NCBI GenBank assembly: GCA_027625915.1
Contig: JANTQA010000070.1
Location: 8,499,001 to 8,563,000, forward strand
Length of the DNA: 64,000 bases
Direction of reading: 5' to 3'
Source of the DNA: Anaeramoeba flamelloides
Lineage: Eukaryota > Metamonada > Anaeramoebidae
Position 1 is the first letter of the stretch. Each line of letters begins with the position of its first letter. Below the pieces are notes generated by a model that ran no database searches, had not been told where the DNA came from, and was given only the letters and a program-made list of their open reading frames with translations. The position numbers and the translations under genes are program-made. Positions 12,640-24,710 of this stretch are shown piece after piece.

Positions 12640-13060
12640 CAATTAGAGTGCATACATGCAAAACAAATAAAAAACAATACCCAAAAATTTAAAAATGTTT
12701 ATAATTATTTACAGAATAATAATAGAATAATATTAGTATATAATTTTCAAATACTGTTAATTGTAAAATAAAAAGATTAATATTTTCATTCAGCTTTGCA
12801 ATAAAAATTACATCTCAAAAATTTAAACAACCCATCAAAGTTCCAAATTCTATAAGAGAAAATCGACAATTTAAACTGGTTTCTGGAATTAAAAAAATGA
12901 AATTTAAGATAGGATTTCAAATACCCTTTTTTGGAAAGCTGAAAAAAAAATTTTGTTCCATTTATTTTACAGCAAATAGTATCATTGATTGTTTCAAATT
13001 CTTGACTTGGAGTTTAAAATAAAAGATTTGTTTTATAAAAAAATCACTATTAACCATTGT
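12640..13060 (+). repeat. dispersed repeat family B, copy 1
   Basis: It contains TATTTTCATTCAGCTTT, then ACATCTCAAAAATT, then GGAAAGCTGA and TTTATTTTACAGCAAATAGT. The same order is seen at 51110-51450 and, in part, at 29925-30190 and 62350-62650. Non-coding. Confidence 0.55.
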
Positions 13061-14369
13061 CATTTTTTTAAATTTTCATTTTTAAATCTTATATAGAAAC
13101 AAAAAATAACAAAATATTCCAGTACTGAAAAGCAATTTTTTGAAAGATTCCAAAGTAAATAGTTTTTTCAATCTTTTGAATTAAAAGATTTAAAGTTATG
13201 AAAAAAAATAATCGACATATCAAAAAATTTGTATTATTTTTTTTTCTGATGAGAAATTAAACATCTAGTACGATCATTATTATAACAGTTCAAAACCTCA
13301 GAATTTGTTAAGAAATTGAAAGGTATTCAAATTAGAATGAAAATATTTTAATATATTTAGCATAAAAATTTGACCATCTTAATTTCAATTACATCTCAAA
13401 AGTTCAAGAAGATTGCAATAAAACCTAAAATTTATTTTAAAATGAAATCTTGCCAAAAATGAAGAATTATCAATATTTTTTAATTTTATCCTTTTAATTG
13501 TTATTTTACAAACATGTATCTCTATGTTTAGTTTTTAAAAATTCATATAAATTCAGTTGGCATTTTATTCCTTAATCTTGGCCTTCAATACTATTTCATA
13601 AAAACTAATTTTTTATTGGGAATCACAATGAAAAATAGAAAAATCATAAAATGGACATATTTCTAATTTCTTTATCCAAAGAAGAAAAGGTTTTTCCCAA
13701 GTGCTCAGAAAATAATACAAATTAAATATTATGTGTTATTCGTGAAAGAGGTAATTGACCAAATATGAATTGTCCTAAAAATGTACTTTTTATTCAGTTT
13801 TTCTACTATTCTCCAGCAAAAATCATTGGATTTGTGGGTATCTACTGATGGTTCTTGATGAAATTGAAATTAAGAAAATCTAACTTAGAATCTGACCTGC
13901 TTAAATGTTTTTAATTTTGATTTGGATTAATATAAACCATTCAAAAAATCGAATGATTTTTATCCTTTTTACTAATAAGAACTAAATTTTTAATGGTTTT
14001 CAATATAAAAATGTATGTAACTTATTTTGATAGGTACCATTTTTTTCACAGCAATTATACAATAATCATGAACACAAAAATCCCAAAGACTAATTATTTT
14101 TTTTATTTTTAGTAAAAATAGCTGTCTTATCAATAATCTGAAAATAATTTGTCACAATGGTATAGTGAGTTAATTATTTGTTTTTTTTCGATACAAACCA
14201 AAGTGAAAGATTCAAATTGTAAGAATAGCATTTTTCAACTTTAAACTCAAATACAAATATTCAAATCTTAAATTTATCTCATAACACGACAAGAATAGTA
14301 CAATCCATATAAACACTCTCAATACTTTTTGAAACTTTCAGACTTACAATCTGCAAGATTTCCTTCTCT

Positions 14370-14760
14370 GATATTCTATCATATTTTTTCAATTTTTAAA
14401 ATACTTGAAACAAACTTTTATAAGCTCAAAAAAGGGCAAAAAAATAATACACTAACAGAAAGATAACATTTTGAATTTAATTGAAATTTTTGAAAGTTAT
14501 CTCAAAAAAAAATATATGTAAACTTTGAATAACCTGAAACTCGTTTTGTGAAACCCAAAAAGTCAAAAGTTGTTTAAATAACATGTTTTTTAAAAGTTTG
14601 AACTATAAAAACTTCTAAATTGAAAGTTGTTGAATTTTGATCTTGTAATTTCATTCAAAATTTGGAACAATTTCAAAAAAACAAAGAATTGTAAAGTTAA
14701 AAAAGTGACTACAATTTTTATGCAGTTTTTATTGTGAGTGAAAGTTTTTTTTTCTCAATA
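14370..14760 (+). repeat. dispersed repeat family C, copy 1
   Basis: It shares ordered words with 56530-56900: TTTAAAATACTTGAAA, TTTTGAAAGTTATCT, AATAACCTGAAAC, TTTTAAAAGTTT and TTTTGATCTT. It directly borders the transposase remnant at 14798, so it may be part of the same old element. Confidence 0.5.
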
Positions 14761-14797
14761 TTCTTGGAATTCTTTAACTAATACAATAATTATTTTT

Positions 14798-14984
14798 AAT
14801 AGATGAGATCAACTACTACTGGGACTCTTCTACTAATCAGATTTCTTAGAAACATTTGAACAATCGTACATTAGTGTGGCTTGCCTTCAATAGCAGCACA
14901 TTTTGATCTTAGGCTCTCTCCTTGGTAGATGCTAATCAATTGAGCACCAATACTCGTTTTTACTGTGTCATGTGACTTTACACT
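14798..14984 (-). pseudogene. Tc1/mariner-like transposase remnant (N-terminal DNA-binding part)
   Basis: This patch is much less AT-rich than its surroundings. On the minus strand it reads ...KTSIGAQLISIYQGESLR and on to IEGKPH, then a TAA, then in the same frame CTIVQMFLRNLISRRVPVVV. The first part matches the form of the N-terminal helix-turn-helix of Tc1-like transposases (R-A-Q-L-I-x-L-Y-x-x-G-x-S-x-R). The second resembles the segment leading to the second helix-turn-helix. No DDE catalytic part follows and the frame holds a stop, so it is a dead fragment of a plain DNA transposon. The assignment rests on motif shape only. Confidence 0.5.
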
Positions 14985-15013
14985 TTTAGTTTACAAAAAT
15001 AATCCTTTTATAT

Positions 15014-15056
15014 TAGCTATGGTGTGAATGATCTTCTCTCACACCAAACAGCTAAA
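15014..15056. other. strong hairpin next to the transposase remnant
   Basis: TTAGCT and AGCTAA enclose GGTGTGA and TCACACC, giving a two-step stem with a short loop. It may be an inverted repeat of the neighbouring dead transposon; an RNA gene is not supported by any motif I recognise. Confidence 0.4.
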
Positions 15057-15592
15057 AAATATTCTCTTCAACTCGGGAAGTTTGGAGATATCAAGGCTAG
15101 GTGTTTTTTTTTCAAACAACCGTATACAAAGAAAAGATCCCAAATTTTTCAAAACAACCCTTTTTTATTTCAAAAAGATTTGAAGGCTAAAGTTATCGAA
15201 TAACAAAAAACTTTGATTTTTTCATTCCGACAAAAACATCATTTAAAAATGATTTCCTCTGAATCCTAATCTAAAAAATTCGGTTTTTTGGTTGTCCAAA
15301 AAATAAACAAAAGAAAAAAAAAAAAAGATACAAACATAAAGGTATTAAAAAAAAAAATAAAAAAATAAAAAAAAGTTTTTGTGATTGTCGCTATTGTTGA
15401 TAGGGAAGAAAAGAGAACCAATTTTGTCAGAAAAAAAAATCTTCTATAAAAGAACTTTTCGATAAAAAAGAGCCACAAAAGAACCAAGAGCATTAAAAAA
15501 GAAAGTAAAAATAAAATAAAAAAAAAAAAAAGAAAGATCAATATTTTTTGGGGATAATTAAGAACCCAAAGAACTATTCCTTTTGAAGAAAA
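15057..15592. other. AT-rich region 3' of the eS30 gene
   Basis: A and T runs only; presumably the 3' flank of the eS30 gene on the minus strand. A 91-codon frame on the minus strand is low-complexity Phe/Leu translation of A-rich DNA and is not a gene. Confidence 0.5.
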
Positions 15593-15787
15593 TTATTTGT
15601 TCTTGTTGGAATTTGGTCCTGATCTTCTTCTTCCTTGTTCTTCAACAACATGGACAAATCTTTTGTTATATAAAAATCTCATTTTTGCACGTCCTGTAAG
15701 TTTCTTTTTCTTTGGAAGTTTTTCAACTTTTGGTGTTTGGTTTCTTACTTTACCTGCACGTGTGAGTGATCCATGTACTTTACCCAT
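15593..15787 (-). CDS. RPS30: 40S ribosomal protein eS30
   Basis: eS30 is a small, very basic protein of the 40S ribosomal subunit near the decoding region. The 64-residue frame begins [20 protein letters not shown], which matches the family start KVHGSLxRAGKVRxQTPKV. It continues with [19 protein letters not shown] (family: KKKxTGRAKxRxxYNRRFV), and the basic C-terminus contains GPNSN (family: GPNAN). The length is that of mature eS30. In animals eS30 is made as a ubiquitin-like fusion (FAU); here the ATG lies directly at the eS30 start, so there is no fusion partner in this exon, as in yeast and plants. It is a single exon ending in TAA, followed by an A/T-rich flank. Confidence 0.95.
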   Translation of the reverse strand: MGKVHGSLTRAGKVRNQTPKVEKLPKKKKLTGRAKMRFLYNKRFVHVVEEQGRRRSGPNSNKNK

Positions 15788-16504
15788 ATTAAATTAGAAA
15801 TTAAAAATATATTCTTTAAAAAAAAAGTAGTTTAAAGTTATTTTGAAAATTAAAAAAATGTTTTTTTATTTGTTGGTTTTGTTTTTTCTAAACCAAAAAC
15901 ACATCCTCTTTTTTGTTTGTGAAATTTCAGATTTGGAAAAAATTACTTTTCGAGTCAATGACATCATTCTGAAAAAAAAAAAATTTTATTATTTTTGGAT
16001 TATTCGTTTTTAACATTTTTTTTTGGCAAACAAACAAAAATAGTGTTGATCACAAACATGAAGTGTATCTAATAGCCCTTTTTTTCTTTAAATAATCATT
16101 CCAACAACTTTTGGGACTTTTTGTTTTTAGTTTTTTAAATTTTCTGTTTATGATATTAAGAAAATTCATTGGTCATTTTCATGTGGCAATTCTCTGCTCT
16201 TTGTTCAATAGCTTAATTGTGTTTTTTTTCAATGACTATATTTTTATTTTATTTGGAGGAGGAAAGAGGCAAACAGTTTGGTGTGTTATAAAATGTGAAT
16301 AACAAAACACAATTATTTTCAAAAAGTGTATTCTTTTTTCAAACTTTTTTCAAGTTGTGTTTTCAAAAAAGAGAGGGCGATATTTAAAAAAAGATATTTT
16401 CTTCCTACAACATTTTCTATGCCCCCACTTAAAGGTTAATAACTCACAAACTATTTTAAAATATTATACCCAAAAAAGTTTTTAATTTGGAAAAAGAACT
16501 CATA
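15788..16504. other. upstream region of eS30
   Basis: AT-rich. It presumably holds the eS30 promoter but I recognise no specific element. A hydrophobic 63-codon frame at 16111 on the plus strand shows no family resemblance. Confidence 0.4.
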
Positions 16505-17537
16505 CAGTATGTTAAATAACCCGTGTCGACTTAAATAATTGTCGTTTTTTAAAATTTAACAGTGGTTTTTTGAAAAACGTGTTTTTAACTGTTGTTTTCC
16601 AACTTTTTTCAGTTGTTTTCGTTTTTTAATTGTGGCCAACAATTAAAAGTTTTCAAAAGTGTGCATATTTTTCAAAAGGAAGTATATCTTTACAATATTA
16701 CTGTCATTCTCAAAGCTATAAAAGAAATTTTTATTCAAAGTTTTCTAAAATATTATTTCTGCTATTTTGATTGAAAAATTGAAAGATCTTATTATAATCT
16801 CTGAAAATTGATCTTATAAGAGATTTAATTTCCTCTCATTATTAAACTTGTTGAAAATGAATTGATTTATAAATAATTTGGTCATTGGGTATGTTCTTGT
16901 AGAATTTTAGATCAGAAAATATATGGGTTAATTAACTTTTGATTCAATATGAAATATTCTTTCATTTTGGATTCTTATCTCCTCCAATATAGGCAAAAAA
17001 AAACAAGTAAATAATTAAACCAAATACAAGATATGATTTGAAGACGATTGGCGAAAGGATAAAAAAAAAATGAATTGAAATTTTTGGTTCATAGCTTTTT
17101 TAAAAAAACTTTGAAAAATTGATATCTCATTTTGTTAATATGCTAAGGTACAAGCAAAAAAGTTTTTAAGGAACTTGTTTTATCCTTTTTATTGATTTTT
17201 TTTTGTAGTTATTCAGACTGAAAGATTTAGGTTTTAATATTTCTGGGTGTTTTGTTTAAATTTGGTTGAATTCGATCTCTTATATCAGGAGATTGGTCTT
17301 GAAAGTTATAGAAAAACACTATGATCATATGATCTATTGTACAGATTGGTTGATTTGAAAGTATAGTTAAACTGAACTGTATTTTTTTGTTGAAAACAAA
17401 ATAAAAACAGAAAACCACAGTTAATGAAAAAAAAAAAACGTTGAAAAAAAAAAAAAACCACAGTTATTTCAAAAAACAACACAAATAATTTTCAAAAACA
17501 CATATTAAAACGCCGACAGGGGTTATTGAACCTAGTG
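16505..17537. mobile_element. old inverted-repeat DNA element of about 1.03 kb
   Basis: The left end CAGTATGTTAAATAACCCGT and the inward-read right end CACTAGGTTCAATAACCCCT are imperfect inverted copies (about 20 of the first 26 positions agree). Both are followed by TGTCG and flanked by TA (16503-16504 and 17538-17539). Inner arms share ACAGTGGTTTTTT or ACTGTGGTTTTTT words. A minus-strand frame at 17227-17418 contains QDQSPDI, weakly like the QSPDLNP motif of Tc1 transposases. No intact transposase is present. Confidence 0.55.
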
Positions 17538-20500
17538 TATGTTGATAACAGTTTTTTTACAAAATAATTATCAATATAAACTTTATTATGTGTGATCCTT
17601 CCTGAACCATTAATTACCCCAATTTTAGAAATAAGTATTCCAGAATCTGTATTGGTTAATAAGGATTTTATGATTTTTTATTTATCAAAATATCAATTTT
17701 TGGAAATCATTACGTTAAAAACAAATTTTTTAAATACCTAAAATAGTATAACATATTAAAGAAGTTTTAAAAAAAATACAATTTTTAAAGGATTGGAAGT
17801 GTTCCTTTTATTATAAATGTAAAAAAACTTTTTAAAATTATTATCAACTTTTTCATCGTTGAATTTTTTGAAGATTTTTTAACCAATAGAATATCAAGAT
17901 AAAAAAATTTATTAGGGTTTAAGTTGTTTTTTAGTTTTTTCATTATTTGGATCCATACCAAAATCCAATATTGATAAATAGCAATTTGTGTTTGGAAATT
18001 TTTGATTGATTCTCCATTTTGAAATTTTTATGCTCAAGCTTTCAATAAAGCATTTTATGTGGTCGAGTGTTAAGAAATTCTGTAAAATTAGTTGTTCTCG
18101 AGAATATTCTTTTTCCTGTAACTTTTTGATAAGTAAAAGTTTGAAGATTAATAAAAATGGAAATTGAACTTAAAATTTTTTGAAATTTATTTGAATTTAT
18201 CAGAATTATATTTTTAGATTTTTTTTTAATTGATAATTAATTTCAATTTTTGTGTATTTGATTAGAAATATGAAATCAGAAGTAGACATTTGTAACGTGC
18301 AAAGCTACCGATTTGTATTTTTTTCTAAAAGAAAATGTAAAATAAAATCAAATAATATAGGAGATATTATATTACCTTGATAAATAACTCTTTATTGTTT
18401 TGAATAATAAGGGATTATTATTTTTGGTTATTTCATTAAAAAAAAAAAAAAATTACCGAGTATGGGTAAATAAAAGAATGGTGAATATACTCTTAAATTT
18501 TTTACATATCTTTTGTGACTCCAAAAAATTTTGTATTATTTATTTAAAGACAAAAAAATATAAAAAAATAATAAAATAAAAAAAAAAACTCATATTCTTG
18601 TATCAATTTTTTTAAATTTAAAATATTTTTTTGAGATAAAATCCAACTGTTATTGTATCAATGCATATTAAAACCCGATAAAAATCTTCAAAGGGCTTTC
18701 TTTATAGAAATACACTGATGATTAAGTTTTGCTCTCATATACTCTATGTTATATAGATAAAATATCTTTCTTTTTTAGATAATAAAAGCTATAAAAAATA
18801 TTTTATTATTTTGATAGAAAATATTTCGAAATTGGATATAAGATAAATTTAATGAAATTACAATTTAAATAAATTTACTACTTTGATCTTTAATTTTTTT
18901 TTCAAATCTTCGAATAATTTATTTTTTTGATATTTAATTATTTCTTCAATTTTTGGAATTGAAAATATTTCCTTAACTTTTCAGTTAGATAAGTTTTTTT
19001 TTTTTTTTTTTTTTTTTTTCAGAGATATCATTTTAACATTAGTGATAAAAATTAGAACCAAAAAATTTCAAAATTGTTTTTAATTGTGAAGCATTTACAA
19101 AACGAAAAGTTAGACAAATAAATAAAATTAAAAACTAAATGATTAAAATCAAAATGAAAGAATTAAATACAATGATTTTTTTTTTTCAAAGTATTTTTGA
19201 TTGGGTTTTTTCTTTAATTGATATATTATTTGAAATTTAACAATTTTTGAAAAAAATTGATTATTTTCAAGATCTATAAAAGGAATTCAAAGATCTCAAT
19301 ATAAAAGTATTTTTTTTTCACATAATTCAATTTTAATCATACAGAAAGGAAAATATAAAATAATCATAAATTAAATTCAATATATGAAATTATTATTCAA
19401 TTTGAATTAAAATCTAATAAAGGTAAAATAATTATATCAATGGGTTTATAAAAAAATCAGATATTTAGGCATTTATTATGAAAAAATTTCAAATATGGTT
19501 TATAATTTAACAAAATCTAAAGAAATTTATAAAAAATTTATTGGTTATTTAATGACAATTCTGATTGTAATATGTTGTAAATAAGATTGTTTAAATCTTT
19601 CATGTTGACTTAAGGTTCACAATACAAGGAATTTGAAAGGAAAAAATGTGTCCTGTGTGGTGACTTGTTAAATTGATTCTTAGTTGGTTAGTCTTGTACT
19701 CTGTGAAGGTTTTAATCATTGATCCTAACATTATGTTTTTTACAATTTATTTTTTTTTGTTCAAAATCTGATTTGAAGAGTGTAAGACTAATATATTGGA
19801 AGGGTTAAAAAAAATGTTATTTGTGGAATTTGGAAATAATTTATTTAATTATTTTTTGTTTTATTGGGTGCTTTATAAAATAACTTTTTTTTTAATTAGT
19901 AAATTTAAACAAATTGAACTTTATTTTTGAATTAAATGCACTTAAATTAAAATTAATTCTTAAAAATACCACCCATATATTATTTTTACATTCTTCAATT
20001 TAGATCTCGAATGAAAAAAAAAAACTTTACAAAAAATTTTGTTTTTGAGCCACTATTAAAACCCCATACTAAAGCAAAAACAGTTTAACTAATAATCAAA
20101 CTAACAATTCTTCACACCATACACAAAATAATATTTCTTCAAATTTCAGGGATTATAAACCTTAATTGATTTATGGGTTTTGAATCGTTAACAATAAAAT
20201 TGTGGCCGGAAATTATTTAATTTCTTGGATTAATCTATGTATTACTAGAATGTAATAAAAATAAACATAAACATACCGATTTTTATTTACCTAACATAAT
20301 TAAAAATTAAAAATCTGATAATATAACTATTAAAATTTTTAAATTCAAAAAAAAAAAATAAAATTTATGGCTTCCTAATTTCGAAAAATTAATAAATTTC
20401 AACTATTAGATAAAATAATAAAATTAATCGAAATTTGGAAGAGTTGATTGAATTAAAAAAGGGATATAAAAATCATTTTTTAATGAATTTTTGAATTTAA

Positions 20501-21150
20501 GTGGTTGGGGTTGTTTTTATATTTTCAAAAATTTAAAAGAAAAAAAAATAACAACAAAAATTATTAATTTAAAACTCCTAAATATTAAAGTTTCCATCAA
20601 ACCGAAAATTTTAAAAATCCAGTATTTACTACCTTTTTAAATAGATTTTATTGTGTGATTAACAATAATACAAAAAAAAATGTTATTTATCTTTGAAATA
20701 TGATAAGATATGGACAGAAAAAAAACTGATCGTTTTTTATGGGTTTACCATCATTATGAAAATCATAGATATATATTCTAAAACCAATTAAAAGAAATAA
20801 ATCTTAATCAATTAATTTTCAACTAACAGCATTTTGTAATTATTTTTATTAATTAATAATCATGAAATATCTGATTTTATACATGAATTAGTGAGAAAAA
20901 TGAAACTAAAGAAATCTATGACATTTCAATAGACTATTTCTTGGTCAATACGACTCAACACACTTTAAAGAAAAGGGGACCAAATCCAAATAATCCCCTA
21001 ATCACGCACACACCAAAAATTTATATGGATTAAAATAATTCAAATTTCTCCTATTAATTATTTTTTACTTCTTCTTTTTCTCTTCTCTCTCATTATTTTT
21101 TTATTCTCTTTTTTAAACTCTTTATGATATTTTAAAAAACTAAACTGAGT
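17538..21150. other. AT-rich gene-poor stretch
   Basis: It holds a 28-base T run near 18991-19018 and many short frames. Two less AT-rich patches stand out: 19615-19740 (a short frame ending KKCVLCGDLLN with one CxxC) and 20893-21032 (plus-strand frame ending THTPKIYMD). Neither has a recognised family or a secure splice site, so they are not called genes. Confidence 0.4.
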
Positions 21151-21243
21151 TTAAAACCCATCCAATGACTGTTTCCAAGCATTAAAGTCTCTAGAACTCT
21201 TTGAATTCGGATACACAAATTTAGTCACTTCAAAATTCTCTCT
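21151..21243 (-). other. possible short terminal exon downstream of CHD1
   Basis: The minus strand is open for 30 codons to a TAA at 21151-21153, reading ENFEVTKFVYPNSKSSRDFN and then AWKQSLDGF. It is clearly less AT-rich than its flanks. AG dinucleotides at its upstream edge could be a splice acceptor, and an in-frame TAA lies just beyond. It may be an alternative last exon of CHD1: a GTAATT donor after CCAAATGCAA at about 21510 would be in phase. Against that, the longer CHD1 reading end fits the family better. Not recognised. Confidence 0.3.
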
Positions 21244-21434
21244 TTACCAGACTATGTATTCAACACTTAGTTCTTAACAATAAACCCGAAAAAATATTAA
21301 ATCGAAATTTTTTTTGAATTTTTCATCAAAATTTTCTCTAAAAATAAACATCAAAAGAATAAAAAACAAAATTACAAATATATATATAAAAAAAAAAAAA
21401 AAAAAAAAAAAAAAGTATTTTCGTTTATAAAGAA

Positions 21435-22391
21435 TTATTTGTGATTATTATTTTTTTGATTTTTTAATAATAAATTAATTAAAAGATTTCCTCTTTTATT
21501 TAAATTACTTGCATTTGGAAACCCGACTTTATTATTTTTATGTAAAGCGAATCTTCTCTTTTTTTTATTTTGGGAGATGCCGTAATCATAATCTTCATCA
21601 TCTGAATCACTTTCTTGAATATTTTTCGAAAACCCACCAAATTTTACAAATTTGTTGTTTGAATTATTTTGCTGTGTGCGTCTTTCTAAATTAAGCTTGG
21701 GATCTTTTTGAATTTTTGACCAATTGGCAAATCCATGATAATAAATACCAACTAATAATAGTTCATCTTCTCTATTTCCCCAATTTATTTTCCAATTTGG
21801 GGGCGGTAAATATGTGTGCAATCTGAAAGTTATTTCAGGTTTTTCAATTTTTTTCATTAAATTGTCTAATAATTTCAAGCCTTTGATTCTTCGAAACAGT
21901 TCTGAAACATTTACTTTGATCTCAAAATCAAAATCCATGATAATTTCCTTATTAGAATTTAATTTACTCACGATTTTTATTTGTTTGTCATCATCATCAT
22001 CATTCTCATTAATATTAACATTTGTATTTTTAAGATCATTGCCATTATGTTTTTTAATTGCCAATTCGCATTCATTAATTAATCTTTTATAAAATTGGAC
22101 AATTGATCTTTTTTTATTTAAATTGGTGTCTTCCAAAATTAAATCAATTTTATTTTCAAAATCGCCAAATTTTTTTAAAGCTTTTAACAAAGATTTTGTT
22201 CTGCTTTGAGAAAAGCCTTCGTCGCCAGATTTTCTGCAAACTGTGCTTATTGTGGAAATTTCCTCAAAATTTCTTTTTGATCTACTTCTTGTTTTTGCTA
22301 TTGAGGCTATATCTAAATTTCCATTCTTCTTCTTCCTACTGCCGCGCCCCCTTCTCTTTTTCTTATGCTTCTTTTTTTTCTTATTTCCATG

Positions 22392-22428
<37 letters not shown>

Positions 22429-24592
22429 CTTAAAATTTTTTTTATATTTTCTTCGTTATCATTTGTTTCAAAATCTTGAATAATAAAGCTACCCATTAAA
22501 TCCATTCCATCTAGCCCATTTTTGGGTTCGTCAATTTGATTATTTTTTTCTGCTCTTGCCAAAATCTCGTCTAGTGATTCGTTTTCCAAAGAAAGCTGGT
22601 TTTGATTTTCGTCAATATCCAAATTGCCGAATAGCTTTTTGGAACCAAATTTTAAAATTGATTCGATTTCACCTTTCTGGAATTTTGGTGTGGTTTTTTT
22701 ATTTAAAATTATTCTGCCAGAGGTGTCCATTTGCTGAATAACAAGATGGTCCAGGACCATTTTCTTTTTCGCTCTTTCTAAGATTTCTTCTTCGAGGGTG
22801 TCCTTTGTAATGAATCGATAGATGTTTACCTTTTTTTTTTGGCCAATTCTGTGGCATCGAGCTTGTGCCTGTAAATCGTTCTGTGGGTTCCAATCAGAAT
22901 CAAAAATAATCACAGTATCTGCCGAGGTTAAATTGATCCCTAGCCCACCTGCTCTGGTTGATAACAAAAAGCAAAAGTCCGTAGAATTTTCCGCATTAAA
23001 TTGGTCCATTGATTTTTGACGTTTCTCGCGAGACATTGACCCATCTAATCGCTGGAAAGAGTATTCCTTTAATTCCATATATTCTGCCAATATGTCTAGC
23101 ATTCTTACCATTTGAGAGAAAATCAATATCCTGTGGCCAGTTTCATATAGCCTGGTTAGCAATTTGTCCAATAAGATCAATTTACCAGAGCCAATAATTA
23201 TTTGCTCAAGTCTGCTTTTGGATTTTAAATAATTACTCGCGCCGTCAAATAAAAATGGATGGTTACAACATTTCTTTAATTCGTTGACAATATTTAATAA
23301 AGAAATTCTTGCAGTGCCAAAGACTCCCTTGTTAATTTGGTTAAAATTTTTATCAACAATCCATTTATAATATTGCCGCTGCAAAGAAGATAGATTAGTT
23401 CTTAAAATCAATTCCGTTTTCGCAGGTAAAGATTTTTCAACATTCTTTTTTAATCTTCTTAAAATATAAGGCCTTATTTCGTTATGTAATTTTTGAACTT
23501 GCTTTTTTTTATGTAATTTTTGATATTTTTTCATGAATTTTAACAAATTATCAAACTTTTTCGGCATTAAAAAGTTTAATAATGTCCATAATTCACCAAT
23601 GGAATTCTGTAACGGTGTTCCTGTGATTAACAATCTATTCGTTGAATTAAACCTTACTAAATTTGTGTGTAAAATGGATTCTCGGTTCTTCAATCTTTGT
23701 GCCTCATCGACAATTAAAAAATCCCACATGAAGGAACCAAGATAATATTTGTCTCTTGAAACAAATTCATAAGTAGTGATCAAAACATTAAATTTGATAT
23801 TAGAATTTTCGTCATAAAATTCATAGTCTCTAATCAACGCCCGAGATTTCCTAGACCCGACATATACAATAACATTTATTTCTGGTGACCATTTTCGGAA
23901 TTCATCATACCATTGATTAATCGTCGACAATGGTGCAATAATTAAAAATGGTCCATAGTTTTTGAAATGTTGCAATAATTCTGTCAAACATGAAATTACT
24001 TGAATAGTGTTATGTGTTAAAATGTAATCATCGGTTATATATAATTGATCTTTGGAATCAACTTTAATACATTGTGCCTCTTTAAAATTAATTTTTTTTA
24101 TTGACTTGATATATTTATTAAAGGGTTTGTAGTTGCTTTGGTGGTGGTGGTGGTGGTGGTGGTGTTCTTGATGTTGTTGCCGTTTTCCTTGTTGTTGTTG
24201 ATGTTCTGATTGTTGTTGATGTATCTTATTATTAATTTTATATTTTTTTTTTTTATTTTTTGAAAATGGATGAAAAAAAGTTGGTATTTCAAATTTAATT
24301 TTGTAATATTTTAATTTTTTATCAGATTTTTTTTTTTTTTTAATTTTCCCAAACAACCCCAATGATTTAATTATTTCTAAAATATATTTTGAAAATTCTT
24401 TTGAATAAATATTAATTTCTAATTTATTAGTATTTTCATGGTAATTTCCATTCTGATCCATTAATCCTTCAATTAATTTAATTCTATTATTAATTGAAAT
24501 TTTTAAATAGTTTTTTTCAATAATTTTGATTTTATTTTTTTTTAAATTAATTGATTTTCCAAAATTATAATAATAATTATTTTTATTTACAA

Positions 24593-24627
<35 letters not shown>

Positions 24628-24631
24628 GCCG

Positions 24632-24710
<79 letters not shown>

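Noticed and set aside
14798-15110. Spliceosomal RNA (U2 or U6 like) because of GCTAAG- and GCAGCACA-like words
   Set aside because: The required U2 branch-binding and U6 ACAGAGA segments are missing; the patch reads better as a transposase fragment.
15266-15541. 91-codon minus-strand Phe/Leu-rich frame
   Set aside because: Translation of A-rich DNA into poly-Phe; low complexity with no start context.
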